Shown here: positions 46,332 through 55,161 of the stretch, one piece after another
Layout of the letters: each line of letters begins with the position of its first letter
Numbering within the stretch: position 1 is the stretch's first letter
Source: Saccharothrix sp. NRRL B-16348
GTDB taxonomy: Bacteria; Actinomycetota; Actinomycetes; Mycobacteriales; Pseudonocardiaceae
Length of the DNA: 64,000 bases
Direction: 5' to 3'
Assembly: GCF_001280085.1 (NCBI RefSeq)
Contig: NZ_LGED01000247.1
Coordinates: 16,718 to 80,717 of the forward strand
Notes under the pieces: generated by a model
The model's database searches: none
What the model was told of the DNA's origin: nothing
Seen by the model: only the letters and a program-made list of their open reading frames with translations
Program-made: the position numbers and the translations under genes

Positions 46332-47338
46332 GTTCCGACACCCAGCCCGTCACGCTGGAGGCCAACCAGCCACGGCAGTTCTACCGGGGCGGTGCGGCCA
46401 TCGCGGCGTTCCGGAGCCGGGACGTGGCCGACCGGGGGCCCGAGGACTGGGTCGCGTCGACCACCACGCAGTTCGGCAAGGACGAGGCCGGGTTGTCCCG
46501 CCTGCCGGACGGGCGGTGGCTGCGCGACGCGGTGGCGGCGGACCCGGCGGGGTGGCTGGGCGCGGAGCACGCGGCGGAGTTCGGCGCGGACACCGCGCTG
46601 CTGGTGAAGCTGCTCGACGCCGGGCAGCGGCTGCCCGTGCACTGCCACCCGTCCGACGCGTTCGCGGCCACCCACCTCGGCTGCCGGCACGGCAAGACCG
46701 AGGCGTGGATCGTGATCGGCACGGCCGGCCCCGACCCGACGGTGTACATCGGGTTCCGCGAGGACGTGCCCGCCGCCGTCGCCGCCGACTGGGTGTCCAC
46801 TCAGGACTCCGCCGCGATGCTGGCCGCGTTGAACCCGGTCAAGGTCTCGCCCGGCGACACGGTGTTCGTGCCCGCGGGCGTGCCGCACGCGATCGGCGAG
46901 GGCGTGTTCATCGTCGAGCTCCAGCAGCCGACGGACTTCTCGGTCACGTTGGAGTGGCGGGGTTTCCTGGCCGACGCCGAGGCAGGCCACCTCGGTCTCG
47001 GCTACGACAAGGCGTTGGACTGCCTGGAGCGCCGCGCCCAGTCACCCGGCGACCTCGTGCGCCGGACGCGGGCGCTCACCGGGCCGTCGGTGGACCTGTT
47101 CGACGCCCAGGCCGACCCGTTCTTCCGCGCCGACCGGCTGCACGTGTCCGGCACGGCGGCGCTGGAGCCCTCGTTCGGCGTGTTCGTGGTGCTGGAAGGC
47201 GCCGGCACGCTGGGGCCTGTCGCGGTGCACCGGGGCAGCACGGTGGTCGTGCCGCACGCGGCGGGTGAGGTCGTGGTGACCGGCGACGTGGTCGCCATCC
47301 GGTGCAGGCCGCCACTGGTGTCGAGCCTACGGAGCTGA
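46328..47338 (+). CDS. Mannose-6-phosphate isomerase-like cupin (class I)
   Basis: This encodes 336 residues, starting in the lacI stop (ATGA). The zinc-binding cupin motif LPVHCHPSDAFAATHLG, then GKTEAWIVIG, and a second segment VFVPAGVPHAI supply the metal ligands of type I phosphomannose isomerase. It would interconvert mannose-6-phosphate and fructose-6-phosphate, matching the mannosidases and sugar importer around it. At 336 residues it is shorter than typical ManA and closer to the sugar-isomerase-like paralogs seen in ABC sugar operons. The exact hexose phosphate is inferred from context. Confidence 0.82.
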   Translation: MSSDTQPVTLEANQPRQFYRGGAAIAAFRSRDVADRGPEDWVASTTTQFGKDEAGLSRLPDGRWLRDAVAADPAGWLGAEHAAEFGADTALLVKLLDAGQRLPVHCHPSDAFAATHLGCRHGKTEAWIVIGTAGPDPTVYIGFREDVPAAVAADWVSTQDSAAMLAALNPVKVSPGDTVFVPAGVPHAIGEGVFIVELQQPTDFSVTLEWRGFLADAEAGHLGLGYDKALDCLERRAQSPGDLVRRTRALTGPSVDLFDAQADPFFRADRLHVSGTAALEPSFGVFVVLEGAGTLGPVAVHRGSTVVVPHAAGEVVVTGDVVAIRCRPPLVSSLRS

Positions 47339-47340
47339 CG

Positions 47341-48102
47341 ATGGCGTTACCCCTGCTGGACGCACGAGAGTTGGTGAAGCACTACGGGAACGTGGAGGCG
47401 TTGCGCGGCGCCTCGTTCACCGCGCACGCGGGCGAGGTCGTCGCGCTCGTGGGCGACAACGGCGCGGGCAAGTCGACGCTGGTGAAGTGCCTGTCCGGGG
47501 TGGCGCGGCCGGACTCGGGGACGATCCTGCTCGACGGCACGCCGGTCGTGCTGGACTCGCCGGTGGCCGCGCGGGCGCTCGGCATCGAGACCGTCTACCA
47601 GGACCTGGCCGTGGCGCCGGACCTCGACCCGGCGGCGAACCTGTTCCTCGGCCGGGAACTGCGCCGCGGCGGCCTGCTCGGCAAGCTCGGCGTGCTGGAC
47701 AAGCGGGAGATGCGGCGGCGGGCCGTGGCGTCGTTCCACGACCTCGGGGTGTCGCTGCCGGACGTGGACGTGCCGATCGGCGCGCTGTCCGGTGGTCAGC
47801 GGCAGAGCGTCGCGGTGGCCCGTTCGGTGGTGTGGGCGAGCCGGTTGGTGTTCATGGACGAGCCGACCGCGGCGTTGGGCGTGGTCCAGCGCGAACGTGT
47901 GCTCGACGTGATCCGGCGGGTGCGGGACCAGGGCATGGCGGTGGTGCTGATCAGCCACAACATGCCCGAGGTGCTGGCCGTGGCGGACCGGGTCGAGGTG
48001 CTGCGGCTCGGTCGGCGGGTGGCCCGGTTCGACGCGGCGACGACCACGGTCGAGGAGTTGGTCGGTGCGATGACCGGCGCGTTGTCGCAGGAGGACGCGT
48101 GA
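47341..48102 (+). CDS. Sugar ABC transporter ATPase, single domain (FrcA-like)
   Basis: From ATG 47341 (GGAG upstream) this encodes 253 residues. The Walker A motif is GDNGAGKSTLVKCL, the signature is LSGGQRQSVAV, Walker B is LVFMDEPTAALG and the H-loop is ISHNMPEVL. RbsA-type sugar ATPases usually carry two fused domains; a single domain is the FrcA arrangement of fructose/mannose importers. It is 3 bp after the isomerase stop, and its own stop overlaps the permease start by GTGA. Confidence 0.9.
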   Translation: MALPLLDARELVKHYGNVEALRGASFTAHAGEVVALVGDNGAGKSTLVKCLSGVARPDSGTILLDGTPVVLDSPVAARALGIETVYQDLAVAPDLDPAANLFLGRELRRGGLLGKLGVLDKREMRRRAVASFHDLGVSLPDVDVPIGALSGGQRQSVAVARSVVWASRLVFMDEPTAALGVVQRERVLDVIRRVRDQGMAVVLISHNMPEVLAVADRVEVLRLGRRVARFDAATTTVEELVGAMTGALSQEDA

Positions 48103-49097
48103 CGCCCCGCACCGGCCTGCGCCGACGGTTGGTCGGCGCGAACACGTTGTGGATCGCGGTGGTGCTGCTGGTGCTGATCGCGGTGTTCGGCGCGCTGCGG
48201 CCGGACGCGGTGCTGACCGCGTTCACGTTGCAGACGACGCTGGTCGAGACGTCGGTGCTGCTGGTGCTGTCGGTCGGCATGACGTACGTGATCATCACCG
48301 CCGGGATCGACCTGTCCGTCGGCTCGGTGCTGGTGTTCTCCGGCGTCACGTCGGCCATGACCATGAACGCCCTGCACGACGGCAACGCGACCACCGCCGG
48401 CTGGGGCGTGGTGCTCGTCGGCCTGCTCGTGGCCCTGGCGTCCGGCGCGGCGTGGGGCCTGGTGAACGGCCTGCTCATCGCCCGCACGGGCATCCCTCCG
48501 CTGATCGTGACGCTTGGGTCGTTCGGCGCGGCGCTCGGTGCCGGGCAGCTCATCTCCAACGGCTCGAACGTGGCCGGGGTGCCGGACGTGCTCAGCGACA
48601 CCCTGGGCACCGGGACGTGGTTCGGCGTGCCCAACCTGGTGCTGCTGGCCGCCGCGGTGACGGCGGTGGGCGCGCTGGTGCTGGGCACGACGGCGTTCGG
48701 GCGGCACACGTACGCCATCGGCTCCAACGAGGAGGCGGCCCGCCGGGCGGGCATCCCGGTGACCCGCCACCTGGTCCGGGTGTACCTGCTCGCGGGCGTG
48801 CTGGCGGGGCTGGCCGGGTTCATGGCGCTGGCCTACTTCCGGGTCGCGTCGATCACCGGGCACGACACCGACAACCTCAACGCCATCGCCGCCGTGGTGC
48901 TCGGCGGCACGAGCCTGTTCGGCGGCGCGGGGTCGGTGGTCGGCACGGTGCTCGGGGTGTTCATCCCGGCCGTGCTGCGCAAGGGGTTCGTGATCGTCGG
49001 CGTGAACGTGTACTGGCAGCCGATCGCGGTGGCGCTGGTCCTGGTGGCGGCCGTGTGGCTCGACCAGTCGCGGAGAAGGGCGCGCGACAAACGCTAA
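48099..49097 (+). CDS. Sugar ABC transporter permease (RbsC/FrcC-like)
   Basis: This encodes 332 residues from GTG 48099. About nine or ten hydrophobic helices are present. The BPD_transp_2 signature GIDLSVGSVLVFSGVTSAM is near residue 68 and the conserved loop FGRHTYAIGSNEEAARRAGI, with coupling function, near 205. AVVLGGTSLFGGAGSVVGTV is the typical late helix. Its partner ATPase overlaps the start and the binding protein follows 13 bp after the stop, making a complete one-permease importer presumably working as a homodimer. Confidence 0.92.
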   Translation: MTPRTGLRRRLVGANTLWIAVVLLVLIAVFGALRPDAVLTAFTLQTTLVETSVLLVLSVGMTYVIITAGIDLSVGSVLVFSGVTSAMTMNALHDGNATTAGWGVVLVGLLVALASGAAWGLVNGLLIARTGIPPLIVTLGSFGAALGAGQLISNGSNVAGVPDVLSDTLGTGTWFGVPNLVLLAAAVTAVGALVLGTTAFGRHTYAIGSNEEAARRAGIPVTRHLVRVYLLAGVLAGLAGFMALAYFRVASITGHDTDNLNAIAAVVLGGTSLFGGAGSVVGTVLGVFIPAVLRKGFVIVGVNVYWQPIAVALVLVAAVWLDQSRRRARDKR

Positions 49098-49110
49098 AGA
49101 GAGGGAGAAC

Positions 49111-50079
49111 ATGTCAAGGACGACGGTTGCTCTTGTCTCAACGGCTTTGCTGCTCACCGCGTGCGGTGGCGGTGGGCAGATCGGCGACACCGGCGGCACG
49201 GGTGACGCGAAGAAGATGGTGCTGATCCCCGGTGTGGCCGCGGAGCCGTTCTACATCTCGATGGAGTGCGGTTTCCGCGAAGCCGCCTCGGCGGCGGGCT
49301 ACGAGGTCGACGTGCAGGCGCCGGCGAAGTTCGACGCCACCCTGCAGACCCCGATCGTGACGGGCGTGCTGGCGAACAAGCCCGGCGCGGTGCTCATCGC
49401 GCCGACCGACGACAAGGCCATGGCCGGGCCGATGCGGCAGCTCAAGGACGCCGGCATCAAGGTCGTGGAGGTCGACACCAAGCTGGAGGACACGTCGATC
49501 GCCTCGTCCACGATCTCGTCGGACAACGAGCAGGGCGGACGGCTGGCGGCGCGGACGTTGGCCGAACTGGTCGGCGACCGGCCCGGGTCGGTGCTCGTGC
49601 TGAACACGAAGGCGGGCACGTCGACCACGGACGCGCGTGCCGCCGGGTTCGAGGAGGAGGTCAAGAAGCACCCGAACCTGAAGTACGTCGGGCAGCAGTA
49701 CACCGACAACGAGCCGGACCAGGCGGCGTCGAAGGTGACCGCCACGCTGTCTGCCAACCCGGACCTGATCGGGGTGTTCGCCACGAACCTGAACACCGGC
49801 GAGGGCGCGGCGACCGGGTTGCGCAACGCGGGCAAGACCGGCGTGGTGAACCTGGTCGGGTTCGACGCGTCACCCAAGCAGGTGGAGGACCTGCGGGGAG
49901 GCGCGGTGCAGGCGCTGATCGCGCAGGACCCGGCGACCATCGGCCGCACCGGCGTCGAGCAGGCCGTGGCGGCGCTGGAGGGCAAGCCGGTGCAGCGCGA
50001 CATCGAGACCGACCTGGTCGCGCTGACCAAGGCGGACATGGAAGCCAACTCGAAGTACTTCTACCGCCAACGCTGCTAA
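49111..50079 (+). CDS. Sugar-binding lipoprotein of the ABC importer (FrcB/RbsB-like)
   Basis: From ATG 49111 (AGAGAGGGAGAAC upstream) this encodes 322 residues. The lipobox LLTAC gives a lipidated Cys18. The Peripla_BP_4 fold shows PGVAAEPFYISMECGFREAA, GAVLIAPTDDKAMAGPM and VGFDASPKQVEDLRGG. It would capture a sugar, probably mannose or a mannobiose released by the secreted GH92. Its stop codon is immediately followed by the first unit of the second 22-bp-unit element. It is the last gene of the lacI-led operon. Confidence 0.92.
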   Translation: MSRTTVALVSTALLLTACGGGGQIGDTGGTGDAKKMVLIPGVAAEPFYISMECGFREAASAAGYEVDVQAPAKFDATLQTPIVTGVLANKPGAVLIAPTDDKAMAGPMRQLKDAGIKVVEVDTKLEDTSIASSTISSDNEQGGRLAARTLAELVGDRPGSVLVLNTKAGTSTTDARAAGFEEEVKKHPNLKYVGQQYTDNEPDQAASKVTATLSANPDLIGVFATNLNTGEGAATGLRNAGKTGVVNLVGFDASPKQVEDLRGGAVQALIAQDPATIGRTGVEQAVAALEGKPVQRDIETDLVALTKADMEANSKYFYRQRC

Positions 50080-50254
50080 CCCGAGAGTCCAACACTCAGC
50101 CCTCGAGAGTCCTACTCCCAGGCCGCGCGTGTCCTACGTTCAGAACGCGCGTGTCCTACGTTCAGAACGCGCGTGTCCTACGTTCGCGTACCCCGAGTTC
50201 AACGCTCAGAACAGTCGATCTTGACTCTCGAGCGGTGAACGTAGGACTCTCGAG
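50080..50254. repeat. Inverted element of 22-bp units, copy 2 (shortened right side)
   Basis: Six rightward units (50080-50101, 50102-50123, 50124-50145, 50146-50167, 50168-50189, 50190-50211) are followed by the same 12-bp centre (50212-50223), then a 9-bp unit fragment (50224-50232) and one complete leftward unit (50233-50254). Units 3 and 4 are identical. The run 50153-50223 is identical to 37357-37427. The left edge touches the TAA of the sugar-binding gene and the right edge is 3 bp from the stop of the convergent gene at 50258. Compared with copy 1, the left-pointing units next to the centre have been lost. Confidence 0.9.
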
Positions 50255-50257
50255 TGG

Positions 50258-51256
50258 TCAGAGGTACTTGTTGGCCAGTTCCGAGTACTCCTTCTCCAGG
50301 TCGTCGGCCAGGTAGGCGACGTAGGCCCAGGGCACGTCGTGCACGTGGTCGCGCATGCCGAGCAGGTGGCGCTTCGCCCGCGGCGCGTCGTCGGCCAGGG
50401 CGAACGCCGCCGCGAACAGGTTGTGCGCCTGCAACGCGCGCGGGTGGGGCTTGGTCGGGGTCGAGTCCCACTTGTCGGCCGCCGTGGCGATCTCGTCGCG
50501 GTGCCGGGTGAAGTAGCGCATCTTCAACGTCGCGATCTTCAACGCCGACCGCGCCTGCACGGCGTCCTCGAACTGCTCCAGGAAGATCTCGAAGTGCGCC
50601 AGCGGCAGCATGGCCACCACCGGGTCGCCGGGCGGCGCGGCGTCGACGCTGCCGTGCGCGAACGCCATCATCTCCTCGGCCGACCCACCCCACTTCGACG
50701 CGAGGATCTGCAACCGGGTCCAGTGCGCCGGGTACAGCGACGCGCACCGCGCCACGATCTCCCGCCACACCTCGTCCTTCTGGTCCCGGTCGACCTGCAA
50801 CCCGAGGCCGGCGGTCTGCAACTGCGCCCACGGCACGGCGTCGCGCGGCAGGAGCTTCGCGGCCTCGTGCAGCGGGCCGACGGCCTTGCGGAGGGTGCCG
50901 AAGAAGACCTTGAACCGGTCCTTGCCGACGCTGTCGGCCCGCCCCGAGCCGCGGATCGCCCACGCCTCCCGGATGAACGCCGTGCCGGCCAGCAGCCACA
51001 GGTCCGGGTCGGTGTTGTTCTTCGCCAGCTCCAGCAGCTCGTCGGCGTGCCCGATGGCGTGCTCCCCGAGCACCTCGGCCCGCAGCGCCCTCACCTCGGG
51101 GTCGTCACGGCACTCCGCGAGCACCGTGGTCGCCGCCCTCAGGTGCCCCGCGTCCATCTCCTCCGCCGCGATGTCCAGGATCGCGTCGTCGTAGGTGTGG
51201 TCCCGCACCACTTCACGGGCGATCGCGGCAGGCCGCTTCCTCCGGAAAATCCCCAC
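50258..51256 (-). CDS. Conserved helical (TPR-like) protein of unknown function
   Basis: From GTG 51256 this encodes 332 residues; the frame extends further upstream but without protein-like character. It starts GIFRRKRPAAIAREVVRDH and is largely alpha-helical (LDIAAEEMDAGHLRAATTVL, HADELLELAKNNTDPDLWLL), like tetratricopeptide or helical-bundle proteins. No signal or membrane segment is visible. I recognise no family or motif that fixes a role. It is convergent with the sugar importer across copy 2 of the repeat element and divergent from the secreted peptidase. Confidence 0.7.
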   Translation of the reverse strand: MGIFRRKRPAAIAREVVRDHTYDDAILDIAAEEMDAGHLRAATTVLAECRDDPEVRALRAEVLGEHAIGHADELLELAKNNTDPDLWLLAGTAFIREAWAIRGSGRADSVGKDRFKVFFGTLRKAVGPLHEAAKLLPRDAVPWAQLQTAGLGLQVDRDQKDEVWREIVARCASLYPAHWTRLQILASKWGGSAEEMMAFAHGSVDAAPPGDPVVAMLPLAHFEIFLEQFEDAVQARSALKIATLKMRYFTRHRDEIATAADKWDSTPTKPHPRALQAHNLFAAAFALADDAPRAKRHLLGMRDHVHDVPWAYVAYLADDLEKEYSELANKYL

Positions 51257-51385
51257 TCCAGCGACCTTACTTTCCTCCGAGCCCGAGTGGCTTAAGTCTT
51301 TCGTAGAGCCGAACAGGGCCTTTCTGCGGTTGTCCCCCAGGGTACGTGCGCGGTGAGGTGGGGTCCTCGACGGAGGGGGACATCC

Positions 51386-52876
51386 ATGCGAGCGAGAATC
51401 GCCATCGCCGTGACCGCGGCCCTGATCGGCGCCGCCTTGCCGACGTACGCGCAGGCCGAGCCGGTGCCGGACCAGACCATCACCTGGACGGCGTGCGCCG
51501 AGTTCGACGGCCTGGAGTGCGGCACGTTCCAGGCGCCGTTCGACTGGCGCACGCCCGACGACGGCCGCGAGATCACCATCGCGGTGAGCCGGCTCAAGGC
51601 GCGGTCCGGCCAGGCGAAGGGCTCTGTGCTGACCAACCCGGGTGGTCCGGGCGGCCCCGGCCGCGGCCTGCCGCTGCTCTACGCGGACCGCGCCAAGCTG
51701 GTGGCCGACCTCGACGTCATCGGCATCGACCCGCGCGGCACGGGCGCGAGCACGAACGCCACCTGCGGCGGGTACGACTGGATCGGGATCGCCGACCCGC
51801 GCGACCGCAGCCGGGCCAACACCAAACTGCTCTACGACTCCGCGGAACTGCAGGCCACCGCGTGCCAGGCGCGTTCGGGCGAGTTCGGCAAGGTGGTCAA
51901 CACCGAGCAGACCGTCCGCGACCTGGACCTGCTGCGCCGGCTGCTCGGCCGGGAGAAAGTGCACTGGATCGGCTACTCGGGCGGCACCTGGATGGGCGCG
52001 TACTACGCCACCCTGTTCCCGGACCGGGTCGACAAGTTCGTGCTCGACTCCAACACCGACTTCACCTCGACGTTCCAGGACGTCTTCGACAACTTCGGCT
52101 ACGGCTTCGAACGCCGGTTCCGGGTCGACTTCCTGCCCTGGGCGGCGAAGTACGACGGCCTCTACCACCTGGGCACGACCGCCGAGCAGGTCCGGCAGAC
52201 CTACGAGACGACCCGCGCGAAGCTGGCCGCGAACCCGCTGCCGCTGCCGGACGGCTCCGTCGTCGACGGCGTCCGGCTCGACCTGGTGCTGATCCGGGCG
52301 CAGTACGACAAGCACCAGTTCCCGGCCGCGGCGGAAGCGCTGGCGGCGGTCGGCCAGGCGACGAAGGCGGGCGCACCGGCTCTGGCCACGTACCCGGACG
52401 CGGCCAACGCCACGCTGTACGCCATCGCGTGCAACGACACGAAGTTCCGGCACAACCGGGCCACCCTGGCCGCGGAGGCCGAACGGCTCGGCGAGCAGTA
52501 CCCGCTGTTCGGCTACTACCAGGTGCTGGCGCCGTGCGCGTTCTGGGACCGGCCGCCGCTCGACCTGAAGAAGCCGACCGGCAAGGGCGTGCCGCCGGTG
52601 CTCATGGTGCAGTCGGAGCGCGACCCGGCGACGCCGCTGGAAGGCGCGCAGCGGGCCCACCGCAACTTCGCGGGCTCACGGATGCTCACCGTGACCGACG
52701 AGGGCGACCACGGCATCTACGGCTTCGGCAACCCGTGCGTGGACGAGGTCGTGGAGGCGTTCATCGTGGACGGCAAGGTGCCGTCGGGCGACCTGACCTG
52801 CCCGGGGACGCCGATGCCCGACCCGACCGCGCCCGCCGCCGCGAGCACGCGACCGCTGATCGGGTGGCCGTTGTAG
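51386..52876 (+). CDS. Secreted alpha/beta-hydrolase, tripeptidyl aminopeptidase-like
   Basis: From ATG 51386 (GGAGGGGG upstream) this encodes 496 residues. The Sec signal RIAIAVTAALIGAALPTYA ends near QAEP. The hydrolase core shows TNPGGPGGPGRG (oxyanion region) and DVIGIDPRGTGAS. The nucleophile Ser198 is in GYSGGTWMG, with a C-terminal Asp (SERDPATPLEG) and His (DEGDHGIYG) completing the triad. The C-terminal half fits the TAP-like domain of Streptomyces mycelium-associated peptidases. It probably degrades extracellular peptides. Its stop meets the stop of the response-regulator gene. Confidence 0.88.
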   Translation: MRARIAIAVTAALIGAALPTYAQAEPVPDQTITWTACAEFDGLECGTFQAPFDWRTPDDGREITIAVSRLKARSGQAKGSVLTNPGGPGGPGRGLPLLYADRAKLVADLDVIGIDPRGTGASTNATCGGYDWIGIADPRDRSRANTKLLYDSAELQATACQARSGEFGKVVNTEQTVRDLDLLRRLLGREKVHWIGYSGGTWMGAYYATLFPDRVDKFVLDSNTDFTSTFQDVFDNFGYGFERRFRVDFLPWAAKYDGLYHLGTTAEQVRQTYETTRAKLAANPLPLPDGSVVDGVRLDLVLIRAQYDKHQFPAAAEALAAVGQATKAGAPALATYPDAANATLYAIACNDTKFRHNRATLAAEAERLGEQYPLFGYYQVLAPCAFWDRPPLDLKKPTGKGVPPVLMVQSERDPATPLEGAQRAHRNFAGSRMLTVTDEGDHGIYGFGNPCVDEVVEAFIVDGKVPSGDLTCPGTPMPDPTAPAAASTRPLIGWPL

Positions 52877-53524
52877 CTAGAGCCCGCCGGCCTGCCGCCG
52901 GCGCGCGGCGTAGACACCGGCCTCGGTCCGGCGGTCGAAGCCGAGCTTGTGCAACAGCGAGGAGACGTAGTTCTTGACCGTCTTCTCGGCCAGGAACAGC
53001 CGGTTCGCGATCTGCCGGTTGGTCAGGCCCTCGGCGATCAGGTCGAGGATCCGCCGCTCCTGCGGGCTCAACGCCGCGTAGCGCGGGTCCTCGACCGGTC
53101 CGCCGCGCAGCCGTTGCAGCACGGTCGCGGTCACGCCCGAGTGCAGCAGCGAACCGCCCGCGGCCAGCGTCCGGATGGCGGACACCAGGTCGTTGCCGGA
53201 GACCTGCTTGAGCATGTACCCGGCCGCGCCCGCCATGATCGCGCCGAACAACGCCTCGTCGTCGGAGTACGACGTCAGCATCAGGCACGCGGGCGGCGGC
53301 TGGACCGTCGAGCGGATCTCCCGGCACACGGTCACGCCGTCGCCGTCGGGCAGCCGCACGTCGATGACGGCCACGTCGGGCCGGTGGAACGCGGCGGCGG
53401 ACACGGCCGTGGCGGCGCTCTCCGCCTCACCGACCACGTCGATGTCGGACTCGACCGCCAGCAGTTGCTGCAGCCCGCGCCGGACGATCTCGTGGTCGTC
53501 CACCAGAAGCACCGAGATGGACAT
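52877..53524 (-). CDS. NarL/FixJ-type response regulator (DosR-like)
   Basis: This encodes 215 residues. The receiver domain has Asp55 (VAVIDVRLPDG) as phosphorylation site, acidic pocket VDDHE, and conserved Thr/Ser and Lys in LTSYSDD and YMLKQVSG. The LuxR-type helix-turn-helix is at about 148-205 (LSPQERRILDLIAEGLTNRQ, then FLAEKTVKNYVSSLLHKL). It is 9 bp downstream of the GAF histidine kinase, its cognate partner. Together with the PPOX gene upstream this is the arrangement of DevR/DosR-type regulons for hypoxia, NO or redox stress. The target genes are not visible here. Confidence 0.92.
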   Translation of the reverse strand: MSISVLLVDDHEIVRRGLQQLLAVESDIDVVGEAESAATAVSAAAFHRPDVAVIDVRLPDGDGVTVCREIRSTVQPPPACLMLTSYSDDEALFGAIMAGAAGYMLKQVSGNDLVSAIRTLAAGGSLLHSGVTATVLQRLRGGPVEDPRYAALSPQERRILDLIAEGLTNRQIANRLFLAEKTVKNYVSSLLHKLGFDRRTEAGVYAARRRQAGGL

Positions 53525-53533
53525 GTGCCCTCC

Positions 53534-55114
53534 CTACACCGATACCAACGGCACGGACCACGTCAGCGTTACACCCCGGCCCCCGGCCGACTCGACCTCG
53601 CACGAACCGTCCCACCTCGCGGCCCGCGCCGCCATGTTCACCAGGCCGCCGGTGTGCCTGCCCCGCCTGGGCGGCAGGCCGTCGCCGTCGTCGCGCACGA
53701 CCAGCCGCAGGTTCGTCGCCGCCCGGTCGACCACCACCTCGACCTCGACCTTCTTCGCCGACGCGTGCCGGGCGGCGTTGGCCAGCGCCTCGCGCAACGT
53801 GGCCAGCAGGTCCGGCCGCACGTGGTCGGGCACCACCGAGTCGATCGGGCCGTCCATCGCCAGCGCGGGCTCGAAGCCGAGCAGCCGGGTCGACTCCTGC
53901 ACCACCTTCATCAGCTGGGCGCGCAGGTCGGCCGCGCCGGCGGGCGGCTCCTGGAGCGAGAAGATGGTGCGCCGGATCTCCCGGATGGTCTGGTCGACCT
54001 CGGTGACGAAGTCCGCCAGCCGCTGCGCCACCATCGGCTGCTCCACCAGCCCGTTCATGCTCTGCAACCCCAGGCCCAGCCCGAACAGCCGCTGCACGAC
54101 CAGGTCGTGCAGGTCGCGGGCGATCCGGTCGCGGTCCTCCAGCACGGCCAGCCGCCGTCCGGCGCCGGTGGCCCTGGTGAACTCCAGGATCAGCGCGGCC
54201 TGCCGGGCGAACGACTCGACCAGCGCCACGTCCGAGGCGTCGAACGGCCGCTGCTCACGCGCCCGCGCCACCATCAGCACGCCGAGCACCCGCTGACCGG
54301 CGGCCAGCGGCGCGAACACCACCGGGCCGATCCGGGTCTGGCCGGGCAGCCCGTCGAGCACCTTCGCCTTGCCGGTGTCGAACACCTCGTGGGCCGGGCC
54401 GCCCTCGCCGGACGCGCTGAACCCGCGCACCTCGCCGTCCACCACCCGCACGGCCAGCTCACCCTGCACGTCGGGCAGCGCCAGCAGCGCGTTCACGCCG
54501 TCCGCGGCCAGCCGGGCGCGCACCGCGACCAGGCGCAGCGCGTCCCGGTCCGGGGTGCCGGTGAGCAGCGCGTTCGTCACCTCGTTGGACGCGCGCAGCC
54601 ACACCTCCCGCTGCTGCGACTGCGCGTAGAGCCGGGCGTTCTCGATGGCGATGCCCGCCGCCGCGGCCACCGCCACCACGAGTTCGCGGTCGGCGCGGGT
54701 GAAGTCGGAGCCGTCGGCCTTGTCGCTGAGGTAGAGGTTGCCGAACACCGCGCCGCGCACGTGCACCGGCACGCCGAGGAAGCCGGGACCGGACGGGTCG
54801 AACGTCGTCGGCTCCGACCCGGTCTTCTCGAAGTCGGTGTTGTGGTGGCCGTCGTCGTAGGTGAACTCCAGCAGCTGCCGGTTCGGCCCGACCACGGCCA
54901 GCGCGCCGTACCGGGCGCCGACCAGGTCGCACGACGACTCGACGATGCGGCGCAGCACGTCGGGCAGCGACAGGTCGCTGGCCAGCGACACGACCGCGGC
55001 CAGCAACCGGTGCAGCCGCTCCTGCGAGACGACCACCTCGGTGGTGCGGTCGGTCAGCTCGCGCAGCAGGCCGTCCAGCCGCCGCTCGGCGTTCGCGTCC
55101 GGTGATCCGGCCAC
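53534..55114 (-). CDS. GAF-domain sensor histidine kinase (DosS/DevS-like)
   Basis: From GTG 55114 (GGAGGGTGG upstream) this encodes 526 residues. Two GAF domains lie at about 40-175 and 195-330 (YGALAVVGPNRQLLEF; FAPLAAGQRVLGVLMVA). The HisKA_3 dimerisation helix carries His336 (ARDLHDLVVQRLF), then the HATPase domain (LREALANAARHASA, RDDGDGLPPRRG). No transmembrane helix is present, so the sensor is cytoplasmic. Heme-GAF kinases of this group sense O2/NO/CO, but I cannot confirm a heme ligand from sequence. It is followed by its response regulator. Confidence 0.9.
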   Translation of the reverse strand: MAGSPDANAERRLDGLLRELTDRTTEVVVSQERLHRLLAAVVSLASDLSLPDVLRRIVESSCDLVGARYGALAVVGPNRQLLEFTYDDGHHNTDFEKTGSEPTTFDPSGPGFLGVPVHVRGAVFGNLYLSDKADGSDFTRADRELVVAVAAAAGIAIENARLYAQSQQREVWLRASNEVTNALLTGTPDRDALRLVAVRARLAADGVNALLALPDVQGELAVRVVDGEVRGFSASGEGGPAHEVFDTGKAKVLDGLPGQTRIGPVVFAPLAAGQRVLGVLMVARAREQRPFDASDVALVESFARQAALILEFTRATGAGRRLAVLEDRDRIARDLHDLVVQRLFGLGLGLQSMNGLVEQPMVAQRLADFVTEVDQTIREIRRTIFSLQEPPAGAADLRAQLMKVVQESTRLLGFEPALAMDGPIDSVVPDHVRPDLLATLREALANAARHASAKKVEVEVVVDRAATNLRLVVRDDGDGLPPRRGRHTGGLVNMAARAARWDGSCEVESAGGRGVTLTWSVPLVSV

Positions 55115-55161
55115 CCGTGACCACCCTCCGGGTCGGCAGGTCTCGAGGTTAACGCGTCCGC

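Noticed and set aside
37328..50254. 22-bp repeats as CRISPR arrays
   Set aside because: Units are directly contiguous, occur in both orientations around a centre and have no spacers; no cas genes are present.
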